A stretch of DNA of 60,704 nt from Clostridium sp. UBA699. Its GTDB lineage: Bacteria; Bacillota; Clostridia; Clostridiales; Clostridiaceae. A model generated the notes under the pieces. It was not told where the DNA came from, did no database searches, and saw nothing but the letters and a program-made list of their open reading frames with translations. Where the stretch lies: positions 1 to 60,704 of the forward strand of contig DBML01000030.1 of the NCBI GenBank assembly GCA_002298915.1. The letters are read 5' to 3'. The translations under genes and the position numbers were made by a program. The stretch's first letter is position 1. Each line of letters opens with the position of its first letter. Shown here piece by piece: positions 8,193 through 17,412 of the stretch.

Positions 8193-8741
8193 CTAAAGAA
8201 TTTTTTCCACCCAGACAATATATGCATCCATGACTTTTTTAAGCAGTTCCTTCGTCCTATCGCTGACGAGAACCCCGTTTTCATCAAAAGCCTCCCCAAC
8301 CTTTGCAAGGTAGGCCTCAGGCTGCTGCAGCACGTGGAGGTCCAGGAATACAAAGGACTGTCTAAGGTGGTGGTTAGCTCCGAAGCCTCCGTACTGACCC
8401 GTTGAGGAGCTCAATACCACAGCAGGTTTGCCGCCCCATACGCTCTGCCCGGCAGGTCTTGATCCCACGTCAAGGGCGTTTTTAAGCGCCGCCGGCACCG
8501 ACCTGTTGTACTCCGGCGTTACGAAAACGAAAGCGTCGAACTCCCGAACCCTGTTTCTGAAATCAACCCACTCCTCCGGAGGATTCTCGTCCAGGTCCTG
8601 GTTGTAGAGGGGGAGCTGGCCTATCTCCAGAATCTCCATCAGGTACCCTTCCGGTGCGAGAGCCATGAACGCTTTCGCCACCTTCCTCGAATATGCATCT
8701 TTCCTCAGGCTGCCTGCAAAAACCGCTACTTTCCTTGACAT
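8193..8741 (-). CDS. NADPH-dependent FMN reductase family protein
   Basis: This 182-residue flavodoxin-fold protein shows the family motifs: VAVFAGSLRKDAYSRKVA for FMN phosphate binding at the N-terminus, then VTPEYNRSVPAALKNALD and SSSTGQYGG. Members reduce FMN or azo dyes and quinones with NAD(P)H. It lies 13 bases downstream of clpB and is probably cotranscribed with it, suggesting a stress-related role. The physiological acceptor is unknown. Confidence 0.85.
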   Translation of the reverse strand: MSRKVAVFAGSLRKDAYSRKVAKAFMALAPEGYLMEILEIGQLPLYNQDLDENPPEEWVDFRNRVREFDAFVFVTPEYNRSVPAALKNALDVGSRPAGQSVWGGKPAVVLSSSTGQYGGFGANHHLRQSFVFLDLHVLQQPEAYLAKVGEAFDENGVLVSDRTKELLKKVMDAYIVWVEKIL

Positions 8742-8754
8742 GAGATCGCCCCCT

Positions 8755-11349
8755 TTAGATTTTCTCTATTATTAACTCGTCATTCCTTGCATCGACGCCC
8801 ACCGAGGAGCCATCGTAGATCTCTCCCCTGATTATCTTCTTGGCTATGCTCGTCTCGAGTGTCCCCTCGATGTACCTTTTGAGCGGTCTCGCCCCGTAAA
8901 CCGGGTCATAGCCTTCTTCGGCCATAAGCTCCTTCGCAGCCTCGGTGACCTTAAGCGAGATGTTCCTCTCGGCCAACCTTTTCCTTATGTCCTCCAGGAA
9001 TATGTCTATAATCCGCTTGATCTCAACGTTCGAAAGAGGCTTGAACAGTATAACGTCGTCCAGCCTGTTCAGGAACTCAGGCTTGAACCTTCCCTTGAGC
9101 TCGCCCATCACCCTTTCCCTTATCATAGGGTCTATGGCCTGGGTGTCCGTGTTGTCCAGCAGGTAGCTGCTCCCAATGTTCGATGTCATGATGATTATGC
9201 AGTTCTTGAAATCCACCGTCTTTCCCTTGTTGTCTGTCAGCCTGCCGTCATCGAATATTTGGAGGAATATGTTGAAGACGTCCTCGTGAGCCTTCTCGAT
9301 CTCGTCGAAAAGGATGACACTGTAAGGCTTCCTCCTCACAGCTTCGGTGAGCTGACCGCCCTCCTCGTAGCCAACATAGCCAGGAGGGGAGCCTATGAGC
9401 CTGGAAACGGAGTATTTCTCCATGTACTCCGACATGTCTATCCTGATTATGTTCTCCTCGCTGTCGAAAAGGGTGTTCGCAAGAGTCTTAGCGAGCTCCG
9501 TCTTTCCTACGCCCGTTGGCCCCAGGAAAAGGAAGGAACCTACAGGCTTCCTCGGGTCCTTCATCCCGGCCCTCGCCCTTATTACGGCATTTGCTACTGC
9601 GGTAACAGCTTCGCTCTGGCCGATGACCCTTTTTGCAAGGTCGTCCTCGAGCCTGAGAAGCTTGTGCCTCTCGCCCTCCACCAGCCTTGCCACAGGGATT
9701 CCCGTCCACTTGGACACTATTTCGGAGATCTCCTCCTCGGTGACCTCCTCCTTGAGCATGGCTCCCTGATCCTCGGCAACCTGCTCCTCCCTTTCCTTTA
9801 TCTGGGCCTCAAGCTTTGGTATGACGCCATACCTGAGCTCAGCAACCTTGTTCAGGTCGTACTCCCTCTCTGCCTTCTCAAGCTGCCCCCTTGCCTCTTC
9901 AAGCCTCGCCTTGAGGTCCCTTGTCTCGGTTATCTTGGCCTTCTCCTTCTCGTACTTGGCGGTCATCTCGTTGTCCTTGTCCTTCAGGTTCGAGAGCTCC
10001 TTCTCAAGCGAGGAAAGCCTTTCTACTGACGCCTTGTCCTTCTCCTTTGACAGGGCCTCCTTCTCTATCTCAAGCTGGAATATCTTCCTCTTCACGCTGT
10101 CCATCTCAGCCGGCATGCTGTCTATCTCTGACCTGATCATGGCGCAGGCCTCGTCGATAAGGTCTATGGCCTTGTCGGGCAGGTACCTGTCCGTTATATA
10201 CCTGCTGGATAGCTTGGCTGCCGCGACTATCGCGGAATCGTGTATCCTTATTCCGTGGAATATCTCGAACCTTTCCTTCAAGCCCCTGAGGATGGATATT
10301 GAGTCCTCGACGGTAGGTTCCTCGACGACGACAGGCTGGAACCTTCGCTCAAGAGCCTTGTCCTTCTCGATGTACTTCCTGTATTCGTCGAAGGTGGTCG
10401 CCCCTATGCAGTGTAGCTCCCCCCTTGCAAGCAGCGGCTTTATGAGGTTGCCTGCGTCCATAGAGCCTTCCGTCTTTCCTGCCCCGACTATTGTGTGTAT
10501 CTCGTCTATGAACAGGATAATCCGGCCTTCGCTGTTCTCCACTTCCTTCAGCACAGCCTTGAGCCTCTCCTCAAACTCGCCCCTGTACTTGGCTCCTGCG
10601 ATTAGCGCGCCCATGTCCAGGGAGAATATTATCTTGTTCTTGAGCCCCTCGGGCACGTCGCCCCTTACTATCCTTTCCGCAAGGCCCTCAACTATGGCCG
10701 TCTTTCCGACCCCCGGCTCGCCAATGAGGACAGGGTTGTTTTTTGTCCTTCTGGAGAGTATCCTGATCACCCTCCTTATCTCCTCGTCCCTTCCTATGAC
10801 AGGGTCAAGCTTGTGCTTCTGGGCATCCTGGACCAGGTTCCTCCCGTATTTGACCAGAGCTTCGTAGGTCCCCTCGGGATCCTGTGTCTCTACCCTCTGG
10901 GCGCCCCTAACCTTGGAAAGCGCGCTGAGGAAGTCTTCCCTGGTTATGCCGAACTTCTTGAGCAGGCCCTTTACCTCCTGCCCGCCAGCCTCCATGATCC
11001 CAATCATAACGTGCTCGACGCTTACGTAGGAATCCTTGAACTGCTTCGCCGAGTTCTCAGCCTTCACGAAAACTTCCTCGAACCTTCTCGTGGCGTAAAC
11101 TGATGAGCTCTGGGCTCCTTCGCCCAGCACCTTCGGCAGCCTGTCGAGAGCTTTCGAAGTTTCTTCCCTGAGCCCCCTCAGGTCGACGCCCATTTTGCTG
11201 AATATGTTTGGTATGAGCCCGTCGTCCTCTGCGATGAGTGCATAGAAAAGATGGAGGTCGTCAACCTGCTGATGGTTGTGCCTCACTGCCGTGAGCTGCG
11301 CCTCGTTCATTGCCTGCTGTACCTTGATGGTCAGTTTTTCGATATCCAT
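8755..11349 (-). CDS. clpB: ATP-dependent disaggregase ClpB
   Basis: ClpB is the hexameric AAA+ chaperone that rescues aggregated proteins together with DnaK. At 864 residues it is full length. It has the Clp N domain (residues 1-150), NBD1 with GEPGVGKTA near 200, a long heptad-rich middle domain (about 405-530) that distinguishes ClpB from ClpA/ClpC, and NBD2 with GPTGVGKTE near 605, GSPPGYVGYEEGG and an Arg finger region. GGAGGTAGACATTT precedes the ATG. No CIRCE or CtsR site is visible in the 46 bases upstream, so it may be read from the regulator genes before it. Confidence 0.97.
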   Translation of the reverse strand: MDIEKLTIKVQQAMNEAQLTAVRHNHQQVDDLHLFYALIAEDDGLIPNIFSKMGVDLRGLREETSKALDRLPKVLGEGAQSSSVYATRRFEEVFVKAENSAKQFKDSYVSVEHVMIGIMEAGGQEVKGLLKKFGITREDFLSALSKVRGAQRVETQDPEGTYEALVKYGRNLVQDAQKHKLDPVIGRDEEIRRVIRILSRRTKNNPVLIGEPGVGKTAIVEGLAERIVRGDVPEGLKNKIIFSLDMGALIAGAKYRGEFEERLKAVLKEVENSEGRIILFIDEIHTIVGAGKTEGSMDAGNLIKPLLARGELHCIGATTFDEYRKYIEKDKALERRFQPVVVEEPTVEDSISILRGLKERFEIFHGIRIHDSAIVAAAKLSSRYITDRYLPDKAIDLIDEACAMIRSEIDSMPAEMDSVKRKIFQLEIEKEALSKEKDKASVERLSSLEKELSNLKDKDNEMTAKYEKEKAKITETRDLKARLEEARGQLEKAEREYDLNKVAELRYGVIPKLEAQIKEREEQVAEDQGAMLKEEVTEEEISEIVSKWTGIPVARLVEGERHKLLRLEDDLAKRVIGQSEAVTAVANAVIRARAGMKDPRKPVGSFLFLGPTGVGKTELAKTLANTLFDSEENIIRIDMSEYMEKYSVSRLIGSPPGYVGYEEGGQLTEAVRRKPYSVILFDEIEKAHEDVFNIFLQIFDDGRLTDNKGKTVDFKNCIIIMTSNIGSSYLLDNTDTQAIDPMIRERVMGELKGRFKPEFLNRLDDVILFKPLSNVEIKRIIDIFLEDIRKRLAERNISLKVTEAAKELMAEEGYDPVYGARPLKRYIEGTLETSIAKKIIRGEIYDGSSVGVDARNDELIIEKI

Positions 11350-11395
11350 AAATGTCTACCTCCTGCATCAAAATTCATATGTACGATTATTAAGC

Positions 11396-12649
11396 TTATA
11401 TCCGCTTTTCCATCTTTATCGCGTAATCCAGGTGCTTCAGAGCCTCCTGGGTGTTGCCGAGCCTGTGGTACATCTCCCCCACCTGCATGTACTTCCTCTG
11501 CAGTTCGCTTCTTGTTCCGAATTTTTTCAAGGTGTCCAGCGAGAGGTTGTAGTATATCTCAGCGTTCCTGTTGTCGCCTTCGCTCTCGAGCACCTTAGCC
11601 TTAAGGTAGTAGGCCTTCTCCAGGTGCTTCAGGCTGCCGTGCTTTATGGCCAGGTTCAGCGCATCGTCGCACTTCTTTCTAGCCGGCTCGTGGACATCGT
11701 TCTCCACAAGCTCCTCTATGCATTTCAGCATGAAATCGGCCCTGTTCTGATGGCTTTTCGACGGATACATCCTGAGGGCGTCCTCGACATAAGCCGCCGC
11801 CTCCTCCTTCATCGAAACGTCGAACATCGTGGAAGCAAATTCGTACATGGCCTCGGCCTTGCTCTCCGCATTCTCGTCGTAGAATTCGTAGGCCTTCTCC
11901 TCGTACGCCGGGAACTTCTCGGCCGCGTTCCTGAGCGACAGCATAGCAAGCGTCTTGTAAGCCTCGGCCTTCTCGTGGCCTGGCTTCATCCTTACCACTA
12001 TATCCTTCAGGTTTGCCGCGGTGTCGCATGCCTGCTCGTATTTCCCAAGCTTCAGGTGGCATGCCGCCTCGCAGCTGAACGCATGCGCCATCGTGTCAAT
12101 CCTCCTGTGCTTTTTAGAAACATTTCCCAGGCTCCTGTAGTAGCCGGCGGCCTGACCATATTCTCCTGCGGAAAAAAGGAAAGCGGCCATGTCCCTGCAG
12201 AAAACGAGGTCTGCCTCCTTAAGGCAGCTCTTTTTCCAAAGCTCGTAGTATCTTGGTATCATCTGCTGCGTCATGTCCATGTTGCCGCCTTTTATGTAGC
12301 TGTTGAACAGCATGTGCCCGAGCTTGAAGGCGCAGCCTTTGAGGTCATTCTCCTCGGCGTAGAGCAGATTGGCCTCCAGCTTTTCTATCCTCTTGTTTAT
12401 ATCCTTAATAGCACCCAGGTCTCTAATCACGGCTTCCAGCTGCTCCTCTTCGCTTTGCGAGAGGTAATCCAGCGAAATATCAAGCTCCTTCGCTATGAAG
12501 TCCAGCTCCCAACTTTTGGCAGGCATCTTCCCCTTCTCGATGCAGCTTAGCTTCGAAACGGAAATCCTGTCCTTGCAGACATCCTTGAGAGTGTAGCCTT
12601 TCATTATTCTAGCCCGGCGTATTTTTTCACCAGTTGATAGTATCTCCAT
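11396..12649 (-). CDS. HTH-TPR transcriptional regulator (second of tandem pair)
   Basis: This 417-residue protein has an N-terminal XRE-type helix-turn-helix (MEILSTGEKIRRARIMKGYT, then LSCIEKGKMPAKSWELDFIAKELDISLDYL). About 330 residues of tetratricopeptide-like helices follow. This matches the layout of RRNPP peptide-sensing regulators. I start it at 12649, where GAGG lies ten bases upstream and the sequence aligns with its neighbour. Its HTH recognition region is more divergent than that of the upstream paralogue. No cognate signal-peptide gene was seen. It lies 46 bp upstream of clpB. Confidence 0.8.
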   Translation of the reverse strand: MEILSTGEKIRRARIMKGYTLKDVCKDRISVSKLSCIEKGKMPAKSWELDFIAKELDISLDYLSQSEEEQLEAVIRDLGAIKDINKRIEKLEANLLYAEENDLKGCAFKLGHMLFNSYIKGGNMDMTQQMIPRYYELWKKSCLKEADLVFCRDMAAFLFSAGEYGQAAGYYRSLGNVSKKHRRIDTMAHAFSCEAACHLKLGKYEQACDTAANLKDIVVRMKPGHEKAEAYKTLAMLSLRNAAEKFPAYEEKAYEFYDENAESKAEAMYEFASTMFDVSMKEEAAAYVEDALRMYPSKSHQNRADFMLKCIEELVENDVHEPARKKCDDALNLAIKHGSLKHLEKAYYLKAKVLESEGDNRNAEIYYNLSLDTLKKFGTRSELQRKYMQVGEMYHRLGNTQEALKHLDYAIKMEKRI

Positions 12650-12668
12650 CTTTATCTTATCCTCACGT

Positions 12669-13967
12669 CTATTTAATGATGCCCATTTTCCTGAAAGCGT
12701 CGACACCGCTGTTAAGGTACGACGCAGCAACCTTTTCCTTGCCCCTGTCTATGTAGAACTTGCCGAGCATGATCGATATCTCAGCCGTCTCCTTGTCCAG
12801 GCCCATGTTCCTCACATAGCCCAGTGCCATGAGCAGCGTTTTCTCTGCGGATTTATCGTCATCCCTGAGGAGGTCTATCCTGTACTTCAGCATGTAGTAC
12901 TCCTTCATGGACATGACGTCGTCACCCTGTATCTTCTCAAGCACCTCCTTGAGCGATGCTTCAGCCTTTTCGACATCCTTCAGCTTGATGTAGTTCCCGC
13001 ATATGTTTATCAGGGTGTCCACTATCCGCTCGTCGTTGTTCGACAGCCTTATCTCCTTGGCCTTGTTGTAGTGGACGAAGGATTCGTCCAGGTTGTCAAA
13101 CTCGTAGAACAGCTTGCCGAGGTTGTTCTCTATTACGGCCAGGTAGGAGTACTCCTTCAGCTCCTCGAAGATAAGCAGCGTCTTCTTGGAGTATTTGATC
13201 GCGTTCTCGAGGCTGCCGTTTTTCTTGTGCTCCTCCGCAAGAAGCATCAGTGTCTTGCCGTACTCCCTCTTGTTCTCCAGCTGCTGGAATTTTTCCTTGG
13301 CCAGGTAGGAATACTGTATCGACCTTTCGATGCTGCCCATCTTGAACAGGACGTAAGAAAGGTAGTAGTATATCTCCCCCAGGAGAAAATCGTTGCCTAT
13401 GTTGTGCGAAAGGTATATCTTCTCAGCCTGCTGGAAATAGCTGCAGGCCGAATTGTACGCCTTGAGGTCTATGGTTATCCTTCCTAGGTTTAGGAAAGTG
13501 TTTGCCGTCTCCTCGAAATTGTTGTTCCTTATGTAAATGACGTTTGCGGAAAGGAAAAGCTGCTGCGCTGCTGTGTTCTCCTTTTTCGCCATATGTATCA
13601 TTGCCCTCAGGTAGAGGTTTCTCGCCTTCCTGTACTCCAGGCTGTACTTTTCCGCGTAGTACAGGGATTTTTCGACATACTCCTCTCCCAGGCTGTAGTC
13701 GCCGTTCAGTATGTGGGCTTCGGCGATATTCTCATAATATGTGCAGACCTTCTCCGCCTGCGACTCCTCGCTCTCCATGAGGTATTCAACGGATGTGTCG
13801 AGCGCCTCCGCCAGGTACTCCAGCAGGTCCATGCTGGGATTAGACTTGCCCGACTCAACCAGGCTGATCTGGCCCGGTGTTATCCTTTCAGCTGCAAGCT
13901 CCTTCAAAGTCATATCAAGATCTTTTCTTCTTCTTTTTATCTTTTCACCCAAAGAAAGTATTTCCAT
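12669..13967 (-). CDS. HTH-TPR transcriptional regulator (first of tandem pair)
   Basis: This 432-residue protein begins MEILSLGEKIKRRRKDLDMT and continues with a clear XRE helix-turn-helix (ITPGQISLVESGKSNPSMDL), followed by tandem TPR helices to the C-terminus. Its ATG at 13967 follows GGTGATGAGG. It is the better conserved of two paralogues 19 bp apart, and I recall a similar N-terminus in many clostridial genomes. The TPR array probably binds a peptide or a protein partner. A strong promoter lies upstream, after the rnhA terminator. Confidence 0.82.
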   Translation of the reverse strand: MEILSLGEKIKRRRKDLDMTLKELAAERITPGQISLVESGKSNPSMDLLEYLAEALDTSVEYLMESEESQAEKVCTYYENIAEAHILNGDYSLGEEYVEKSLYYAEKYSLEYRKARNLYLRAMIHMAKKENTAAQQLFLSANVIYIRNNNFEETANTFLNLGRITIDLKAYNSACSYFQQAEKIYLSHNIGNDFLLGEIYYYLSYVLFKMGSIERSIQYSYLAKEKFQQLENKREYGKTLMLLAEEHKKNGSLENAIKYSKKTLLIFEELKEYSYLAVIENNLGKLFYEFDNLDESFVHYNKAKEIRLSNNDERIVDTLINICGNYIKLKDVEKAEASLKEVLEKIQGDDVMSMKEYYMLKYRIDLLRDDDKSAEKTLLMALGYVRNMGLDKETAEISIMLGKFYIDRGKEKVAASYLNSGVDAFRKMGIIK

Positions 13968-14003
13968 AGCCTCATCACCTTTTCTGCGCATAAATATTAG
14001 CTT

Positions 14004-14036
14004 TATTATAACATATTTTTATGGAAAGTTTAATTT
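14004..14036 (-). promoter_or_regulatory. Sigma-A promoter of the HTH-TPR pair
   Basis: On the minus strand TTAAAC, 17 bases and TATAAT lie about 50 bases before the first HTH-TPR start. It may drive both regulators and clpB. Confidence 0.65.
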
Positions 14037-14062
14037 TTTGATTGATTATAATTAAAATCGCA

Positions 14063-14095
14063 TAAAAAAATCAGGCGGAATATGTATCCGCCTGA
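14063..14095 (-). terminator. Terminator after rnhA
   Basis: TCAGGCGGA pairs with TCCGCCTGA around an AT-rich loop, followed by a T run on the minus strand. It closes the operon that ends with rnhA. Confidence 0.85.
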
Positions 14096-14100
14096 CATCA

Positions 14101-14874
14101 TCAGTCATCATGCCCAACTATCCTGACGTTTGCCAGGCTGGAGAGCTTTACTATTTCCCTCAGCTTAACCCAAAGCTCCTCGCAGTCCACCTTTACCGTC
14201 TGCTCCCTGAGGTGCTTGTCCACCGCAGTGTTCAGCTTCAGACCCAGGGGAAGCTTCGCAAAATTGTCGGTAATCTCGTTGTATATGTCTCCCGAGTGGC
14301 CGTCGATCTTTACGAAGACTATCTCGAGCCCCATCTCGTCCATCAGCCTGTTCATTGTGTCGTAGTACTCCTTGGAGGAAGCGTCCTTCCTTTCCCAGGT
14401 TCCCACGGCGTGATGGTATATCCCCGCATAATCATGGAATATGGCCACCTTCTTCTCTCCGGTGGAATGGGCATAGAGTGCGGCCATGCAGGCAGCCTCA
14501 AGTTCGCCTGCTATCTGCCTCAGCTGCTTCTTCGAGGTGTCCTTCGAAATGCCGTTCTGGATGTGGAGTATTACATCATCCTTCACCGCCACGAAAGCGT
14601 AGGCGTACCTCTCGCTTTCGGTGCTGTAGCTTCCGTCAACATAAACGTGGAGGCAGTCGGACGGGTACTCGCCGCTGTCCTTCCTTATGTTCTCAGTGAA
14701 GCCAGACAGGTACTCCTCAGCCTCGCTGCGGTTCTTGAAGCTCTTGTACTTTGCCCCCTTAACGCCTTTCACGTACTTGAGGCATTCGTCCCAGGATTCA
14801 AGTATGAGGTTCCTCACCTCCCTGTTCCCTGCCTTGTCGAAGCCTTCCTTGACTGCGTAGTATTTACTTGCCAT
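14101..14874 (-). CDS. rnhA: Ribonuclease HI with N-terminal hybrid-binding domain
   Basis: This enzyme cleaves the RNA strand of RNA-DNA hybrids. The first 50 residues (KYYAVKEGF, WDECLKYVKGVKGAKYKSF) form the HBD/viroplasmin-like hybrid-binding domain. The catalytic domain follows, with its acidic residues in VYVDGSYS, GELEAACMAALYA, IFHDYAGI and the late NEITDNFAK. At 257 residues it is longer than E. coli RNase HI because of the added domain, as in many Firmicutes. The start codon overlaps the stop of the DUF1232 gene (TAATG), indicating translational coupling. Confidence 0.92.
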   Translation of the reverse strand: MASKYYAVKEGFDKAGNREVRNLILESWDECLKYVKGVKGAKYKSFKNRSEAEEYLSGFTENIRKDSGEYPSDCLHVYVDGSYSTESERYAYAFVAVKDDVILHIQNGISKDTSKKQLRQIAGELEAACMAALYAHSTGEKKVAIFHDYAGIYHHAVGTWERKDASSKEYYDTMNRLMDEMGLEIVFVKIDGHSGDIYNEITDNFAKLPLGLKLNTAVDKHLREQTVKVDCEELWVKLREIVKLSSLANVRIVGHDD

Positions 14875-15905
14875 TACTGCTCACCCGTCTCTTCGACCTC
14901 TTCTTGGCTTTTCCTGTTCTTTCCCCTTCTGCCGGCCTTTGCCTTGACCTCTATCTCGTGCCTGCTCTTCCTGCCCTCGCGCTTGAAAAGCTTGCCCAGC
15001 GCGTGTACGAGCTTTGTCACGTTTTCACTTCCGACAGCCACAGAGATGTAGTTCACCGCTTCCCTTGCTGTTACGATAATATTCTCCTTGCCCTGCCAGT
15101 TCTGAAGTATTATCTCCTCGGGTATTTCGTTTATGATGGCGTTCAGGCCGAAGAACGCTATAGCAACGTCGTCAACCTTCCCGATCATAGGCAGGAAGTC
15201 TGGCAGAATGTCTATCGGGCTGGCGAGGTATGCCATTATGGCAGCCACCTTTATCTTGACGTCGAGCTTTACCCTTTTGTCTCTGAACAGCCTGTACATC
15301 AGCGTGATTATATCAGGTACCATCAGGGCGTACTCGAATATCCTCTGGTATTTGTCCGGGACGTTCTCAACAAGCTTTTCCCTGGCTTCCGTGTACCTGT
15401 CCGCTATCTTGACATGGGCTTCTTCAGGAGCTTTCTTCTCCATCCTGACGGTCTCCTTGTTCTTAGCGTATATGAGCTCCTCGAAGTTCGCCACAAGGCA
15501 TTTGTCGACTATCCTGAGCGAGCTCAGCTTGAAATAGATGTAAGGCACCATCCTTGCTATCATGACGAGGTCCACTGCGACGTTCTCACCGTCAACTGTC
15601 ACGCCGTACTCCGACATGTCCTTGAGGAACTTCTTCATGGCCAGGTTCTTTATGCTGCTCAGTATGTTGAGCTTGAGTATGTTGACGTTCATTATCCTGA
15701 CGTTGACGATGTTGTTTACCACGTTCCCGAAGCCGATCTTGACCTCGAAGGGTATGTTTATGACCTTCCTGTAGGAACCCGATATGGTGAGCAGGTCACC
15801 CATGTCTATCTTGTCTATCTTCAACCCTTCAACTTCCACGAAATCCTCTATCATGCTCATCAGGTCGCGGCTTGACAAGGTTATGCTTACGGCAGAAATC
15901 TTCAT
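14874..15905 (-). CDS. DUF1232 (YkvA-like) domain protein
   Basis: This 343-residue protein carries a DUF1232 segment in its C-terminal third (AYLASPIDILPDFLPMIGKVDD, split here as the PIDxxPD and GxxDD signatures). The first 200 residues are soluble and of mixed structure and resemble nothing I can name. The tail is very rich in Lys and Arg. DUF1232 proteins are small membrane-associated proteins of unknown function; this one is unusually long. It is coupled to rnhA. Confidence 0.7.
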   Translation of the reverse strand: MKISAVSITLSSRDLMSMIEDFVEVEGLKIDKIDMGDLLTISGSYRKVINIPFEVKIGFGNVVNNIVNVRIMNVNILKLNILSSIKNLAMKKFLKDMSEYGVTVDGENVAVDLVMIARMVPYIYFKLSSLRIVDKCLVANFEELIYAKNKETVRMEKKAPEEAHVKIADRYTEAREKLVENVPDKYQRIFEYALMVPDIITLMYRLFRDKRVKLDVKIKVAAIMAYLASPIDILPDFLPMIGKVDDVAIAFFGLNAIINEIPEEIILQNWQGKENIIVTAREAVNYISVAVGSENVTKLVHALGKLFKREGRKSRHEIEVKAKAGRRGKNRKSQEEVEETGEQ

Positions 15906-15969
15906 AAGTCTGGCCCCCTCTTCATACTAATTTATTACAGTATACAATAAAACCCAGCAAGTGAAAACA

Positions 15970-16971
15970 TCAGGCCTTCTTCTTTTTGAAAAGAAGAAGG
16001 GAGGAGGCGATGCCGCCCAAAAGACCCCCTATGTGCCCGTAATTGTCTATCATGGCCACTGAGAAGCCAAGAAAGAGGTTGAGGGCGATGACAGCTATGA
16101 CGTTCACCATGAATTCCTTTCCTATCTGGTTCTTCATCTCCACTCCGAATACAAGGCAGGCTCCAAGGAGGCCGAATATCGCCCCGGAGGCTCCTATTGC
16201 CACCTCTGGCGTCATCAGTAAGCTGAGGAGCGATGAGCATATCCCTGAGATGAAGTATATGGCCAGGTACTTTTTCCTGCCGAAGAACCTCTCTATGACA
16301 GGCCCTACGGCGAAAAGCGAATACATGTTTACGGCCAGGTGGAATATCCCGCCGTGCAGGAACATGCAGGTTATGAGCCTCCAGTACTGCCCAGCCGCGA
16401 TGAGAGCGTTGTCCTTTGCGCCCAGCGTTATGAGGACGTCGATGTTGCTGTTGAAGAGGTCCTTCGACAGGTAAGCCGTGACCGCGTAGGCCGCCACGTT
16501 GAGCGCTATCAGGACCAGCGTGACGTGGAACTGCATCGCGGTGTTCCTCGGCTTATTCCTTATACCTTCAGACTTAAGGTAATGCGCGCAGGCCGCCGCT
16601 TCCCTGACTGACGTTTCATCGACGCCGCTGTAGTAAACCACTTCGTTCTTTTCAACGTCGAGCACGATCCCCTGCCTGCCGCTGTTAATGAACTCCTGTA
16701 GAGCGCCTCTGTAGTTGCCTTCAGCCGCATATATGATCGCGATGTCAGCGGCTGCCGCGCCGGTCTGGCCAAGCACCCTGGCCCTTATCGAGGCTGTGTC
16801 CGGAGAAGCCGGATTGTCAAGCTGCGAGAAGGCAAACACCCGCGAATGCCCTTGGTCGGTCCTTACAGCAGCCCATTCCGTGGCCAGGCCGACCATGCCG
16901 TCAAGCTCGGCAACCCGGTATCCGAAAAGTTCGTTAAGCTTCTGGATGAATCCTTTTAAATATTTCTCCAT
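15970..16971 (-). CDS. Rhomboid family intramembrane serine protease
   Basis: This 333-residue membrane protease has a soluble N-terminal domain of about 165 residues, then six or seven membrane helices. The catalytic serine lies in GASGAIFGLLGA and the histidine in NYGHIGGLLGG. A conserved FLHGGIFHLAVNMYSL segment supplies the HxxxN signature. The first domain (ATEWAAVRTDQGHSRVFAF) may bind or present substrates. The substrate is unknown. It ends 64 bp before the DUF1232 start and follows a small hypothetical gene, so the four genes may be one transcript. Confidence 0.9.
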   Translation of the reverse strand: MEKYLKGFIQKLNELFGYRVAELDGMVGLATEWAAVRTDQGHSRVFAFSQLDNPASPDTASIRARVLGQTGAAAADIAIIYAAEGNYRGALQEFINSGRQGIVLDVEKNEVVYYSGVDETSVREAAACAHYLKSEGIRNKPRNTAMQFHVTLVLIALNVAAYAVTAYLSKDLFNSNIDVLITLGAKDNALIAAGQYWRLITCMFLHGGIFHLAVNMYSLFAVGPVIERFFGRKKYLAIYFISGICSSLLSLLMTPEVAIGASGAIFGLLGACLVFGVEMKNQIGKEFMVNVIAVIALNLFLGFSVAMIDNYGHIGGLLGGIASSLLLFKKKKA

Positions 16972-16984
16972 CTAGCTCACCGGC

Positions 16985-17383
16985 CTACTGGTATTCAGCT
17001 TCCTTCCCCTTTATGTCTGCGAAAACCTTCTCCATGCCTTCATCTATGAGGCCGCATATTTCGTTAAGCTTCTTCTTGAAAGCCTCATGCTCCTCCTCGT
17101 AGCCGAAGGTGACGTGCCAGGTGGGATTGTACTGGTCATCGTCGTCCTCGATCTCGTACCCTTTAGCCTCGAAGGCGGCAGTGTCGAAAAGGTCGAATAT
17201 GGCCGAGAACTCCCATTCCTCCACATCCCTGCCAGTGTCGAAGAAAAGGTGCACGGAATCCCCGTCGTAGTAAAGTTTGGTTATGTATTCTGAGCCTTCG
17301 GAAACCTCGTAGCTCCCCATCTCCCTTATTATGTGGTTAGTATGTTTGTCTCTCTCAACGAGGACAAGCGAAGAAAATTCCAT
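16985..17383 (-). CDS. Conserved hypothetical acidic protein
   Basis: I do not recognise this 132-residue protein with certainty; it may belong to a small clostridial DUF family. It is acidic, with no signal peptide or membrane helix, and contains alternating strands (LVLVERD, YITKLYYDGDSVHLFFDTGRD) and a DDDDQYNPTWHVTFGYE segment. A helical C-terminal third follows. The start at 17383 is chosen for GAGGTG six bases upstream. It lies between yitT and the rhomboid gene in the same direction and is probably cotranscribed. Confidence 0.6.
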   Translation of the reverse strand: MEFSSLVLVERDKHTNHIIREMGSYEVSEGSEYITKLYYDGDSVHLFFDTGRDVEEWEFSAIFDLFDTAAFEAKGYEIEDDDDQYNPTWHVTFGYEEEHEAFKKKLNEICGLIDEGMEKVFADIKGKEAEYQ

Positions 17384-17412
17384 TAACATCACCTCGAAAA
17401 TTTATTTGAAAT

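Noticed and set aside
11276..12550. 424-codon plus-strand frame opposite an HTH-TPR gene
   Set aside because: It is a shadow of the conserved minus-strand gene, with an unnatural composition rich in Val, Leu and His.
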